DNA of 64,000 nucleotides from an uncultured bacterium (GTDB taxonomy: Bacteria; Verrucomicrobiota; Lentisphaeria; Oligosphaerales; Oligosphaeraceae), in assembly GCA_900548225.1 (NCBI GenBank), contig URJM01000002.1:6902-70901 (forward strand), given 5' to 3'. The stretch's first letter is position 1; each line of letters begins with the position of its first letter. This document shows positions 35,683 through 44,035 of this stretch, piece by piece. The notes under the pieces were generated by a model that saw only the letters and a list, made by a program, of their open reading frames with translations, was not told the DNA's origin and did not search any database. The position numbers and the translations under genes were made by a program.

Positions 35683-36714
35683 ATGGAATTTTTCTCAAAA
35701 ACAAGAATCCGTCTTTTGCTTTTTGCCGCGCTGGTGGGCTTTTCCCTTGTGCTTTGTGGCGCCGGGCTGCCTGCCGGCCTTGACGGAGTGAAGGAGCTCC
35801 TGGTTGCCTGGGAGATTACGGTCTCCTTCCCCGGGAGCGAATCCCCCCAGGTCGTCTATTTCGGGGTCGCCTCCGAGGAGTTCACGGGCGAAAGCGAGCT
35901 GCCCCCTGGCTCACCCGACCAGCAGGACGACCGAGTCGCATTCCAGAAGGGGCTGCTCTCCTACTCCACATGCGTCGCAAAGTGCCGTGACTTCCTGTCC
36001 ATCGACATCTCCTCCTACGACCTGGTGCTTTCCAGGCAGGCCGACTCCGGAAAATGCCTCCTCTCGATACGCAGGATCGCCGGCGCACTCCCCGCGGGAA
36101 GTACGATTTCACTTGTTGCAAAGACGGGGGACGGGACGCCCCTCGCAGTATGGAACGACGCCACCGAAAGCAACGCCGTCACCACAAGCCTCCCTCCGGG
36201 AACCTACTCGATCCGCGTCAAATCCGACAAGAAGTACTACGACAAGTCCTTCACGGTCGCCCTCTCCCAGGGCTGGAACCTGGTCTCCCTGCCGTTCACG
36301 AGCCTGGCCTCCGCAAAGGTGGCCGGCCGAAATCTCCCCGGCGATGTCATGGCATTCCTGAGCCCGGATGAACTTGGAGGAGCCCTCCGCCAGGTCGAAT
36401 CCCTCTCCGAACTCAATGACGGCACGGCCTTCTGGATCTACTCCGAGGCCGACGGCGCCAAGCTCGTGGCTTCCGGACGGGCGCCGCAAGGAGATTCGGG
36501 AGACGACTCGTTCTTCAATGAAGAGAGGCTCCGCCGCGTATGGAACCTCCTCGGAATCGTCGCAGGAGTCGATGACTCCACCAGGGAATTCCTCCAGCCG
36601 ACAAAAAATCTCCCGGAGGGCGTCTACACCTGGAACACGGCTTCCTCCCTGATGGTCAGAGCAACGGGTTTCCCTGAATTCGGAAAGGGGTACTTCGTCC
36701 CGTCTAAAAAGTAG
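35683..36714 (+). CDS. Secreted protein with GWNLVSLP-type module
   Basis: 343 aa. After a Lys/Arg start the hydrophobic run RLLLFAALVGFSLVLC and GAGLPA form a signal peptide; the Cys may make it a lipoprotein, though the lipobox is imperfect. Residues about 30-190 are beta-rich. From about 195 a module reads QGWNLVSLPF...LNDGTAFWIYS, then a weaker second copy RRVWNLLGI...FGKGYFVPS up to the end. A related module ends the 1137-aa protein at 44036. A frame 19 codons longer exists; the start nearest the signal peptide was chosen. First of a set of exported proteins; function unknown. Confidence 0.75.
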   Translation: MEFFSKTRIRLLLFAALVGFSLVLCGAGLPAGLDGVKELLVAWEITVSFPGSESPQVVYFGVASEEFTGESELPPGSPDQQDDRVAFQKGLLSYSTCVAKCRDFLSIDISSYDLVLSRQADSGKCLLSIRRIAGALPAGSTISLVAKTGDGTPLAVWNDATESNAVTTSLPPGTYSIRVKSDKKYYDKSFTVALSQGWNLVSLPFTSLASAKVAGRNLPGDVMAFLSPDELGGALRQVESLSELNDGTAFWIYSEADGAKLVASGRAPQGDSGDDSFFNEERLRRVWNLLGIVAGVDDSTREFLQPTKNLPEGVYTWNTASSLMVRATGFPEFGKGYFVPSKK

Positions 36715-36746
36715 CTCCAACAACCGAATCAAGAAGCATAAAACAG

Positions 36747-36774
36747 GTGAAATTTTCCTTCCGTCCGCTATATT
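36747..36774 (+). promoter_or_regulatory. Probable promoter of the dockerin-like protein gene
   Basis: GTGAAA, 16-nt spacer, TATATT (36769-36774), about 105 nt before the ATG. The spacing agrees with the other promoters of the window; the -35 box has one mismatch. Confidence 0.5.
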
Positions 36775-36880
36775 GGAAGGCTTACATGAATTCGTTTCCC
36801 TGCGCGTGGGTTGCAGGGGTTCACTCCTTTCATATCACATAAGAAAACGACTCCTTCATCAAAGAGGTATCCATAGCAAG

Positions 36881-38176
36881 ATGAAAAGAACAACAGGTAT
36901 CCTGGCCGTTCTCGTTCTCACGTTGACGGCGACTGTCTGGGCGGCTTCCCCCTTCACGGTGAATGTCAGGGTCGGCTCCGCCACCGCCGCGCCGTCCCTG
37001 GTCTTCGGCCAGGGCAACTCCGCCGTCCAAAGCCCGTTCCCTCCCTTCTCGATGCCCTTCGGAGTGAAGGACATCTTCCTGGCCAACCCCGCGAACTTCG
37101 GGGGCACGGCAGGTGTCAGCGGCGACATGGCGCGCCTCGGGACTGACATCCGCACGACATCCGACGACAACCAGTGGGTGCTCGTCGTCGCCAGCGACGC
37201 AGTCGTCTACTTCACCTACGACAATGGAGACCAGCCGCTCTATGTGAAGGGCGACAAGGACGATGCGGCGACGCTGATTGTCGACGCGGCCGCCTTCCAG
37301 GTGAAGGCGGGCGTCAACTACACGGTCAGCCAGAGGGATGACGCGGAGGTTGTCACCCCCGCGCAGGATCCCAAGAACTATGTCGTCTACCTCACCCAGG
37401 ACGAGGCGACGAAGGAGTATGTCTCCGGCAAGCAGACGGTTGAGGTCGCCGGCTCCAAGGTCCGCCTGAACATCGTCAAGGGCGACGAGGAACTCTACCT
37501 CGGATGGACGCCCGCGGGCGAGACGAAGTGGTACGGCCCCTTCCCGGCACTGGACGAGGTCGCGGAGAAGCCCGCCGCCGCATGGTGCATTGAAACCAAT
37601 GTCCAGCCCGCCGCCATTGAAATCGCCGACGGCGCCGCCACGTTCTCCTTTGCCGGCGGCTCCTCCAATAACACGATTGAGCTGACCGCAACCTCGAAGA
37701 AGGGCGGCCTCAAGGCACTCTCAGCCACTGCGCTCGAAGAGGATGGCACCCCGATCGCTACCATCAACTGGGTCATCATCTCCACGGGCACCCTCGACTT
37801 CGACGGCAACGGCGTGATCGATGAAAACGATGTGACCTACTTCTATAACTATGTTGGGAATGATTTGCCCGACGCGGGCGATGACTCCTTCGACTGGACC
37901 GGCCTTGATCAGCATCTTAAGGTCACTCCCACCCAGCAGCAGCTCGAGACCGCGCTTGCCACCCTCCAGGGCATGAAGCCATTGCTCGATTTCGATGAAA
38001 ACGGCATAATCGATGAAAACGATGTGACCTACTTCTATAACTATGTTGGGAATGATTTGCCTGACGCGGGCGATGACTCCTTCGACTGGACTGGCCTTGA
38101 TCAGCATCTTAAGGTCATTCCCACCCAACAGCAGCTTGAGACCGCGCTGAGGAATCTCCAGAGGCTCAAGAAGTAG
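36881..38176 (+). CDS. Secreted protein with two tandem dockerin-like EF-hand repeats
   Basis: 431 aa. Signal peptide MKRTTGILAVLVLTLTATVWA. Residues 25-300 are beta-rich (DNQWVLVVASDAVVYFTYDNG, LYLGWTPAGETKWYGPFP). Residues 304-367 and 368-431 are two nearly identical 64-aa units, each starting LDFDxNGxIDENDVTYFYNYVG; Asp/Asn at positions 1, 3, 5, 9 and 12 fit a calcium-binding dockerin or EF-hand loop. Dockerins bind cohesins or dimerise; no cohesin is visible here. The repeat DNA is nearly identical and uses AT-richer codons than the rest. The upstream frame extension is rejected in favour of the signal-peptide Met. Confidence 0.82.
   Translation: MKRTTGILAVLVLTLTATVWAASPFTVNVRVGSATAAPSLVFGQGNSAVQSPFPPFSMPFGVKDIFLANPANFGGTAGVSGDMARLGTDIRTTSDDNQWVLVVASDAVVYFTYDNGDQPLYVKGDKDDAATLIVDAAAFQVKAGVNYTVSQRDDAEVVTPAQDPKNYVVYLTQDEATKEYVSGKQTVEVAGSKVRLNIVKGDEELYLGWTPAGETKWYGPFPALDEVAEKPAAAWCIETNVQPAAIEIADGAATFSFAGGSSNNTIELTATSKKGGLKALSATALEEDGTPIATINWVIISTGTLDFDGNGVIDENDVTYFYNYVGNDLPDAGDDSFDWTGLDQHLKVTPTQQQLETALATLQGMKPLLDFDENGIIDENDVTYFYNYVGNDLPDAGDDSFDWTGLDQHLKVIPTQQQLETALRNLQRLKK
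37790..38173 (+). repeat. 192-nt tandem duplication encoding the dockerin-like units
   Basis: Units 37790-37981 and 37982-38173. A central run of over 50 nt is identical, with few differences elsewhere, so the duplication is recent or kept uniform by gene conversion. Confidence 0.9.
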
Positions 38177-38239
38177 GCGAGGAAGGTAACAGATTTAGGT
38201 TCGTATAATCCGTGCATCTCTTGAAACAAGGAGAAATAG

Positions 38240-41200
38240 ATGATCTCTCTTAGAAACAAATCATTTGGAAAGGCGGCTCTCGCGGTCGCCCTCTTCGTGG
38301 CATTCCTTGTGCCCCAGGTCGCCAGCGCAAGGTGGAAGTCAGAGTTCATCTCGGGCTCCATCACAAACGGACAATTCCTCGAAGGAAAGTACATCGACGG
38401 CATCTCCGAAAAGGCCGCTGTCCAGTGGTGGATTACAAATGACGATGAGGGCATCAGCAATTTGTTGTTCACGCTTAGCAAGGGCGCAGACATGCAGTGG
38501 CTCAGCTCTAAATCGGAGGAAATATCTGAAACCACCATTTTGGAGCCGTGGTGTGGTCCTATGGCTGGAACGAAAGTTCGCCTCAGAGTCAGTGCGCCTC
38601 CCACGAAAGCCAGCCCCGCCAATCTTCCTCGCTTCCTGGCAATCACCGTTTACTACAAGATTACGAATGTCAACGGGACTGCATTCACCCCAACGGCCGA
38701 TTTGCTCCAGGCGTCCTCGTCTATGAACAGTAACTATACGGATATCGACGTCATCGGTCCCACCGCGCTCTCCGTCCTCAAGGGCTTTAACTTCAAGACC
38801 ATTGGCAACTACGAGATGGACGAGGACAAGGATTCCCTGGTCATCGCGGCGACCGACAGCAACTTCGAGTGCCTGGCCTGGGACGGCAATGACGTAGTCC
38901 CCAGCACGGCCGTCGCATTCAGCGAAGCATCCATCGAATCCTCCACCCAGGGTACGGTCTCCGTCGTCGATGGAAAGATCGTCTACACCCCGGCAGAGCG
39001 CTTCCTGGGCACGGCCAAGATCGAATACAAGGCAATCCCCACCGGCGTTGACAATCCAGCCGGCGCAACCGGCACGGTCACGGTCACTGTCAAGGACGTC
39101 GACGACAGGCCGGTCATCACCGTCAACCCCCAGAAGCCCTACACCCTCGTCTTCAATGAAGGCATGCCGGTCAACTACCCCGGCAACGGTACGGAGCTCT
39201 ACTTCATCGAGACCGAGAATGACATCGAGGATCCCTCGCTCCTCGAGGACGCGGTGCTGACACTCACCTCCGCAGGATACGACCCCATCGTCCTGAATGT
39301 GAAGCTTGTCAAGGACGGCGATGCCTCCGGCGACGACACCTTCTTCATGGTTGACTTCAACGGCGTGACCGACATCATCCCCTTCACCGCCGTCCGCCAT
39401 CCCGCCACCACCGTCAACTACACTGGCGTCCTCGCCATGACCGACGGCGGCGAGAAGGCATACGAAGTGGAGCTGGGCGGCCTCGCCGTCACGGTCAATG
39501 ACACCGACCGCGCCCCGGAAATCGCCTTCGCCGGACTTACCGCAGCCTCCGGCTATCTGCAGAAGGATGGCGACACCTGGCAGATGAAGGCCGACACGGT
39601 CCTGAACACCCCCGCATTCAACTTCTCCGATCCCGATGAGGAGGACGAACCCTCGCTGGAAATCGCATACGTCCTGGCCGACGGCAGCGACTCCGCCACC
39701 CCAGTCATGGTCAAGGGCGGCATGACCGACATCAAGGGCATCGTCACCTCCAATGGCAAGACCGCCGAGGCGATCATCCCCGTGGCAGTCATCAACAGCG
39801 AGCCTGTCCTTTCCTCCGAGACCGCGCAGATCTTCATCCAGCGCGGCGGCACCAGCTTCACCGGCACCACCCAGTTCACCGTGACCGACGCAGACGGCGT
39901 GACTGACATCCGCATCCTCAACGCGGACGGCGCGGATGCCGACTCCTTCGACGTCACCGGCGGACTCGGCGGCAAGGTCGAACTGACCGCATACGGGCTC
40001 CAGGGCCTCACCCGCACCTTCACACTCACATATACCGTCCCGGAGGATAACCAGGGCAGCGAAAGCGACCTCGCTGGCCAGGCAATCCTCAAGGTCACTG
40101 ACTTCGCTGGAGAGGTGCAGAAGATCCTGACCGTCACCATCGAATTCAAGGAGAATCCCGCCCCCGCAGTCGCCTTCGACGTCGCATCCTTCGAAATCGC
40201 CGAAGTCAACGCTGACGGCACTCCCGCCACCATCGAGTTCACTGTCACCGCCACTGACAGCGGCGTGGTGCTGCCCTCCGGAGTCTCCGCAATCGACGTG
40301 GCCGCCCCCGCCGGCTGGACTGTCACCCCCAAGGGCGACGCAGTCTACGGCACCTCCACCACTGGAGTCTTCACCGCGACAGAGACCTTCACCGTCACCA
40401 CGAAGGGATATGACACCATCGTGAACGACGCCTCCGGCAAGCGCCCGCGCACCAAGGACTTCTCCATCGAAGTCAGCGCGAAGGACGCTGTCACCAGCGC
40501 CAGCGGCCCCGCCTCCACCGTCGCAGTGACCGTCACCGATGTCAACCGCGCTCCTTCCGCTCCGACCGCCGTCGCACAGACCCCCGACAGCGACAAGGCT
40601 GTCTTCGATGATACCCTGCAGGCCACCTTCTCGGGCTCCATCGATGCAGACGGCGATGAGCCCGCCTACGCACTCGCATGGTCCTACAGCACCGACGGCA
40701 CCAGCTTCACCGCACTCGCCGAAACCGGCGACTCGCTGGACAACGGCGACGCTGTCAGGAAGGGCAACACCGTCAAGGTCGTCGCAAAGGCATACGACAT
40801 GCCATACGGCGACGCCGCCGACAAGGAGTCCGATGGAACATACGAGGCCACCTGGACAATCGGCAATACGGCTCCATACTTCTCAAGCATTGGCGACAAC
40901 ACCATCGGAGACGATCCGGCCCTGCCCCTCACCTATACGATCACTGCAGTCGAGGGCGGCGACCCCGTCTCATTCAACCTGCTTGGCGTCGACGTGGACC
41001 TCGACAAGCTGACCTACGGCTTCGACGCCCTCGATGAGAAGGTCGGAACCATCGCCCTCGCCGAGAGCGCCAACGGCGGCATGACCGTCACCTTCACTCC
41101 CAAGAATGGTTTCAACACCAAGGGCGTCGATCCGGATTCCCTGCCCAAGGTCGGCTTCAGCCTGAAGGACAGCGACGGCGCCAACTCCCAGAACACCGCC

Positions 41201-42805
41201 ACCCTCGCGATTCAGGTCACCGAGGTCAACGACGCCCCGTCTGTCGTGGATGCCTCCGACTATGTCCTGCCCGACCAGCTTGGCGTTGAACGCACCATGG
41301 AGTTCACCGTCCAGATGGGTCTCGGAGAGGATGACCAGGTGCTTACCGCCGCCGTCATCAAGTCCGTCATCGACGCGAACAGCATTCTGGACGGCGAGCC
41401 CGCCATCGAATTCCAGGAGAAGAGCGTCACCTTGACATACAAGGTCAAGAGCGATGCCCCGCTCGGCAAGGGCGCGGTCATCAACTTCGGATTCACCGAC
41501 AACGGCACCACCAACGGCGTGGAAGACTTCAAGGAAGGCTTTGGCAGCCTTGCGATCTACATTGGAGCAACCCCATGGTATCCGATCATCACCTTCGATT
41601 GCGTCGATCCCGAAAACCACGTTGACGGACATGTCGTCAGGCTCTTCGATGAGACTGGCTTCGAACTCCCGCTCGTCATCCGCGGAGACCGCAGAAGCCT
41701 CCTGCCCGCAGACTACTATGAAGTCGGCTTCAAGGGCTTCGAGGAAAACACCTCCGTTGACTACGAGGTCCGCGTCTGGTCAATGACCGACGGCGACACC
41801 GGAGTCATCTGCGGCGATGGTGATGCCAAGAAGGTTGAAATCGACGAGTACGGCCTGCCCGGCGAGGCGACCGCCGCCGCTCCCGAGGCCACTGCAGACG
41901 ATGAGGGCTGGGTGAGACTGCCTTCCATCAACGTCCCCATGTCCCGCGACTACATCCTCAGCGTCGTCAACGGCAATGGCGAGACCGTCCAGACAATCGG
42001 CCCCAACAGCTTCGAGCCCAACGAAAGCGGCATGATCATCTCCGAGGCTGCCGGAATCGAGCTCCAGATCCCCGTGGCCGGCGAATACTCCCTCTATGTC
42101 CAGGGCATCAACCCCAATGGGGAAGGCCCGAACACCGAGGTTCTGACAATCCACGTGCCCGAATCCAGCGACGCGGTCCTCGCCTGGACCAACGCCCCTG
42201 CGTTCATGCCCGCCGACGGCAAGATCCTGACCAGCGGCACCGTCAAGATGGCCTGGCCAGTCGCAACCCACGCCCAGGAGTACAGCCTGAAGATCTTCGA
42301 TGCGGACGGCAAGCTCATCAAGAGCGAGGATGGAATCTCCGGCACCACGACCACAGTCAGCCTGGACATCAGCGAGGAGATCGCCAACTACAGCTGGTAT
42401 GTGACCGCTAAGAATGGCAACAACACCCTTGACTCCGGAATGCACCAGTTCTCGCTGGCGACCACCACGAAGGACCTTGTCATCACCGGCGTCTTCGCGC
42501 ACAGGGGCAAGATCGTCATCATCACCGATGGACTCCTCGACGAGAGCCTGGATGTCGTGATGGACTACCAGTTCTTCTCCATCGCCGACTTCGCATGGTA
42601 CAACGGCTACGGGACCCCCGTCGAAATCGTCACCGGCGAACAGTCTGGCTCCAAGCACAGGGAGCTGAAGCTGCCCGACTCCATCTACGAGTTCACTCCC
42701 AAGGTGGGCGACTACATCGTCATCACGGTCTATGTCGACGGCAAGAAGACCAGCGACCTGGTCGTCTACCAGCTCCAGGAGTATCCGTTCCCGCATGGCA
42801 TATAG
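38240..42805 (+). CDS. Giant secreted cadherin-like repeat protein
   Basis: 1521 aa with a signal peptide (about residues 8-30, ending VASA). The rest is an array of beta-sandwich domains with cadherin-type joints: VKDVDDRPVITV (about 290), VNDTDRAPEI (about 420), VTDVNRAPSAP (about 767) and VTEVNDAPSVV (about 994), rich in Asp as expected for calcium sites. Residues about 1300-1415 look fibronectin-III-like. No membrane anchor, PEP-CTERM or type IX sorting signal is seen at the C-terminus. AAGGAG precedes the ATG. It probably acts at the cell surface as adhesin or matrix; it lies between the dockerin-like and beta-barrel genes. Confidence 0.85.
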   Translation: MISLRNKSFGKAALAVALFVAFLVPQVASARWKSEFISGSITNGQFLEGKYIDGISEKAAVQWWITNDDEGISNLLFTLSKGADMQWLSSKSEEISETTILEPWCGPMAGTKVRLRVSAPPTKASPANLPRFLAITVYYKITNVNGTAFTPTADLLQASSSMNSNYTDIDVIGPTALSVLKGFNFKTIGNYEMDEDKDSLVIAATDSNFECLAWDGNDVVPSTAVAFSEASIESSTQGTVSVVDGKIVYTPAERFLGTAKIEYKAIPTGVDNPAGATGTVTVTVKDVDDRPVITVNPQKPYTLVFNEGMPVNYPGNGTELYFIETENDIEDPSLLEDAVLTLTSAGYDPIVLNVKLVKDGDASGDDTFFMVDFNGVTDIIPFTAVRHPATTVNYTGVLAMTDGGEKAYEVELGGLAVTVNDTDRAPEIAFAGLTAASGYLQKDGDTWQMKADTVLNTPAFNFSDPDEEDEPSLEIAYVLADGSDSATPVMVKGGMTDIKGIVTSNGKTAEAIIPVAVINSEPVLSSETAQIFIQRGGTSFTGTTQFTVTDADGVTDIRILNADGADADSFDVTGGLGGKVELTAYGLQGLTRTFTLTYTVPEDNQGSESDLAGQAILKVTDFAGEVQKILTVTIEFKENPAPAVAFDVASFEIAEVNADGTPATIEFTVTATDSGVVLPSGVSAIDVAAPAGWTVTPKGDAVYGTSTTGVFTATETFTVTTKGYDTIVNDASGKRPRTKDFSIEVSAKDAVTSASGPASTVAVTVTDVNRAPSAPTAVAQTPDSDKAVFDDTLQATFSGSIDADGDEPAYALAWSYSTDGTSFTALAETGDSLDNGDAVRKGNTVKVVAKAYDMPYGDAADKESDGTYEATWTIGNTAPYFSSIGDNTIGDDPALPLTYTITAVEGGDPVSFNLLGVDVDLDKLTYGFDALDEKVGTIALAESANGGMTVTFTPKNGFNTKGVDPDSLPKVGFSLKDSDGANSQNTATLAIQVTEVNDAPSVVDASDYVLPDQLGVERTMEFTVQMGLGEDDQVLTAAVIKSVIDANSILDGEPAIEFQEKSVTLTYKVKSDAPLGKGAVINFGFTDNGTTNGVEDFKEGFGSLAIYIGATPWYPIITFDCVDPENHVDGHVVRLFDETGFELPLVIRGDRRSLLPADYYEVGFKGFEENTSVDYEVRVWSMTDGDTGVICGDGDAKKVEIDEYGLPGEATAAAPEATADDEGWVRLPSINVPMSRDYILSVVNGNGETVQTIGPNSFEPNESGMIISEAAGIELQIPVAGEYSLYVQGINPNGEGPNTEVLTIHVPESSDAVLAWTNAPAFMPADGKILTSGTVKMAWPVATHAQEYSLKIFDADGKLIKSEDGISGTTTTVSLDISEEIANYSWYVTAKNGNNTLDSGMHQFSLATTTKDLVITGVFAHRGKIVIITDGLLDESLDVVMDYQFFSIADFAWYNGYGTPVEIVTGEQSGSKHRELKLPDSIYEFTPKVGDYIVITVYVDGKKTSDLVVYQLQEYPFPHGI

Positions 42806-42901
42806 CAGTCCTGGCTGATGCCGCCTGGGTGAATCCGGGCGGCATCTCCGCTGCATGAAAATCATCTTTAACTCCATAAAACCACAAAGGAGAACCAATC
42901 A

Positions 42902-43900
42902 GTGAAAAAGTCACTTCTTTTCGTATTTGGCTGCCTGCTTGCGATTGGACTGTACGCCCAGGAGGCGGAGGTCCCTGCCGTCGAGCAGGAGCAGCAGGAA
43001 CCCGCCGCGCCAGTCTTCGAGGCAACAGAGTTCGGCGGCGACTGGAGCATCAATGTCGGCCTGAGCTATCGTGACTTCAAGCGTCCCAAGTTTGGCGGAG
43101 CGACCAGCCCCTCCTTCACGGGATATGTCTTCAACGAGGCCACGGGCGAATTCTCCGCTCCCTCGGACGCGACCCTGGGCGCAGCCTGGGCAGCCCGCAA
43201 CTACACCAGCGGTGCCACAGGCGTCGGACGCCTCACCTTCGGTGATTTCGGCGGCGCATCCATCAGCGGAAAGGGAACCTACGGCAACGCAGACCAGACA
43301 GCGCCGGCAGTCGGATTCTCAACCAGCATCTGGTCAAAGGATCAGTTCGATGTGGCGTTCGTCGGAAACTTCCAGTTCTTCTCAATGGATTCCGGCGACA
43401 AGATGGTCGGTTCCGGCGACACCAAGTGCTACGACCTCTTCGTCGGCAAGAAGGACGGGCACTATCTCATCAACCAGGGTAGCCAGCAGCTGCCTTCCAC
43501 CGCCACCGGCAACACCGACCTGAAGGCATTCGGTTCCTCCAAGTTCGATATGCAGCTCTACGTCTTCGACATCGGTCTCTCGCTGGGCTACAACTTCGAC
43601 AATGGCGTGCGCGCCTTCGTGGCGGCAGGTCCGAGCCTCTCCCTGGCCGACATGGAGACCAGCTCCCGCATCTCCATCGGTTCCGGCGATTCCCGCAAGA
43701 CCCTCGGCGGCCGCGCCAACGAAGTCGAATTCAACTGGGGACTCTATGCGTCCGCAGGCGCAGGCTATTGGTTCAGCGAGGCAGTCGGCCTGACCGCCGA
43801 GCTGCGCTACGACAAGGGCTTCGGCGATGTCGGAACCCGCTATGTCAGCCAGAGCCTCAATACCCTGGGCGGACAGCTGAAACTCCAGTTCCGCTTCTAA
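42902..43900 (+). CDS. Outer-membrane beta-barrel protein
   Basis: 332 aa, GTG start with AAAGGAGAA before it. Signal peptide KKSLLFVFGCLLAIGLYA, then a short Glu/Pro-rich linker and alternating amphipathic strands (WSINVGLSYRDF, DVAFVGNFQFF, DIGLSLGYNF, GLYASAGAGYWF, GLTAELRYDKGF) ending in LKLQFRF, the aromatic C-terminus recognised by the BAM complex. This shows an outer membrane. It is 96 nt downstream of the cadherin-like gene, has its own strong terminator, and could anchor or export its neighbours. Function unknown. Confidence 0.85.
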   Translation: MKKSLLFVFGCLLAIGLYAQEAEVPAVEQEQQEPAAPVFEATEFGGDWSINVGLSYRDFKRPKFGGATSPSFTGYVFNEATGEFSAPSDATLGAAWAARNYTSGATGVGRLTFGDFGGASISGKGTYGNADQTAPAVGFSTSIWSKDQFDVAFVGNFQFFSMDSGDKMVGSGDTKCYDLFVGKKDGHYLINQGSQQLPSTATGNTDLKAFGSSKFDMQLYVFDIGLSLGYNFDNGVRAFVAAGPSLSLADMETSSRISIGSGDSRKTLGGRANEVEFNWGLYASAGAGYWFSEAVGLTAELRYDKGFGDVGTRYVSQSLNTLGGQLKLQFRF

Positions 43901-43937
43901 TGCGAGAGCCGCGCTTTTCATAGAAAAGACGACTGCA

Positions 43938-43977
43938 GAGGGCGCCTTCCTTCCCATGGGATGCGCCCTCTTTTTTT
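43938..43977 (+). terminator. Terminator of the beta-barrel gene
   Basis: GAGGGCGC/GCGCCCTC stem with a 17-nt loop and seven T residues, 37 nt past the stop codon. Confidence 0.93.
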
Positions 43978-44035
43978 CGAGACGGCAAAAACAAAGCCCA
44001 TTCGACTGCGCACAGTAAACCAACACGTTACGCAA

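Noticed and set aside
35510..35704. 64-codon minus-strand gene between tRNA-Thr and the secreted protein gene
   Set aside because: No ribosome binding site, no recognisable product, and it overlaps the start of a well supported gene.
43961..44035. 25-codon N-terminal extension of the propeller protein
   Set aside because: It would start within the terminator of the preceding gene and would push the signal peptide away from the N-terminus.
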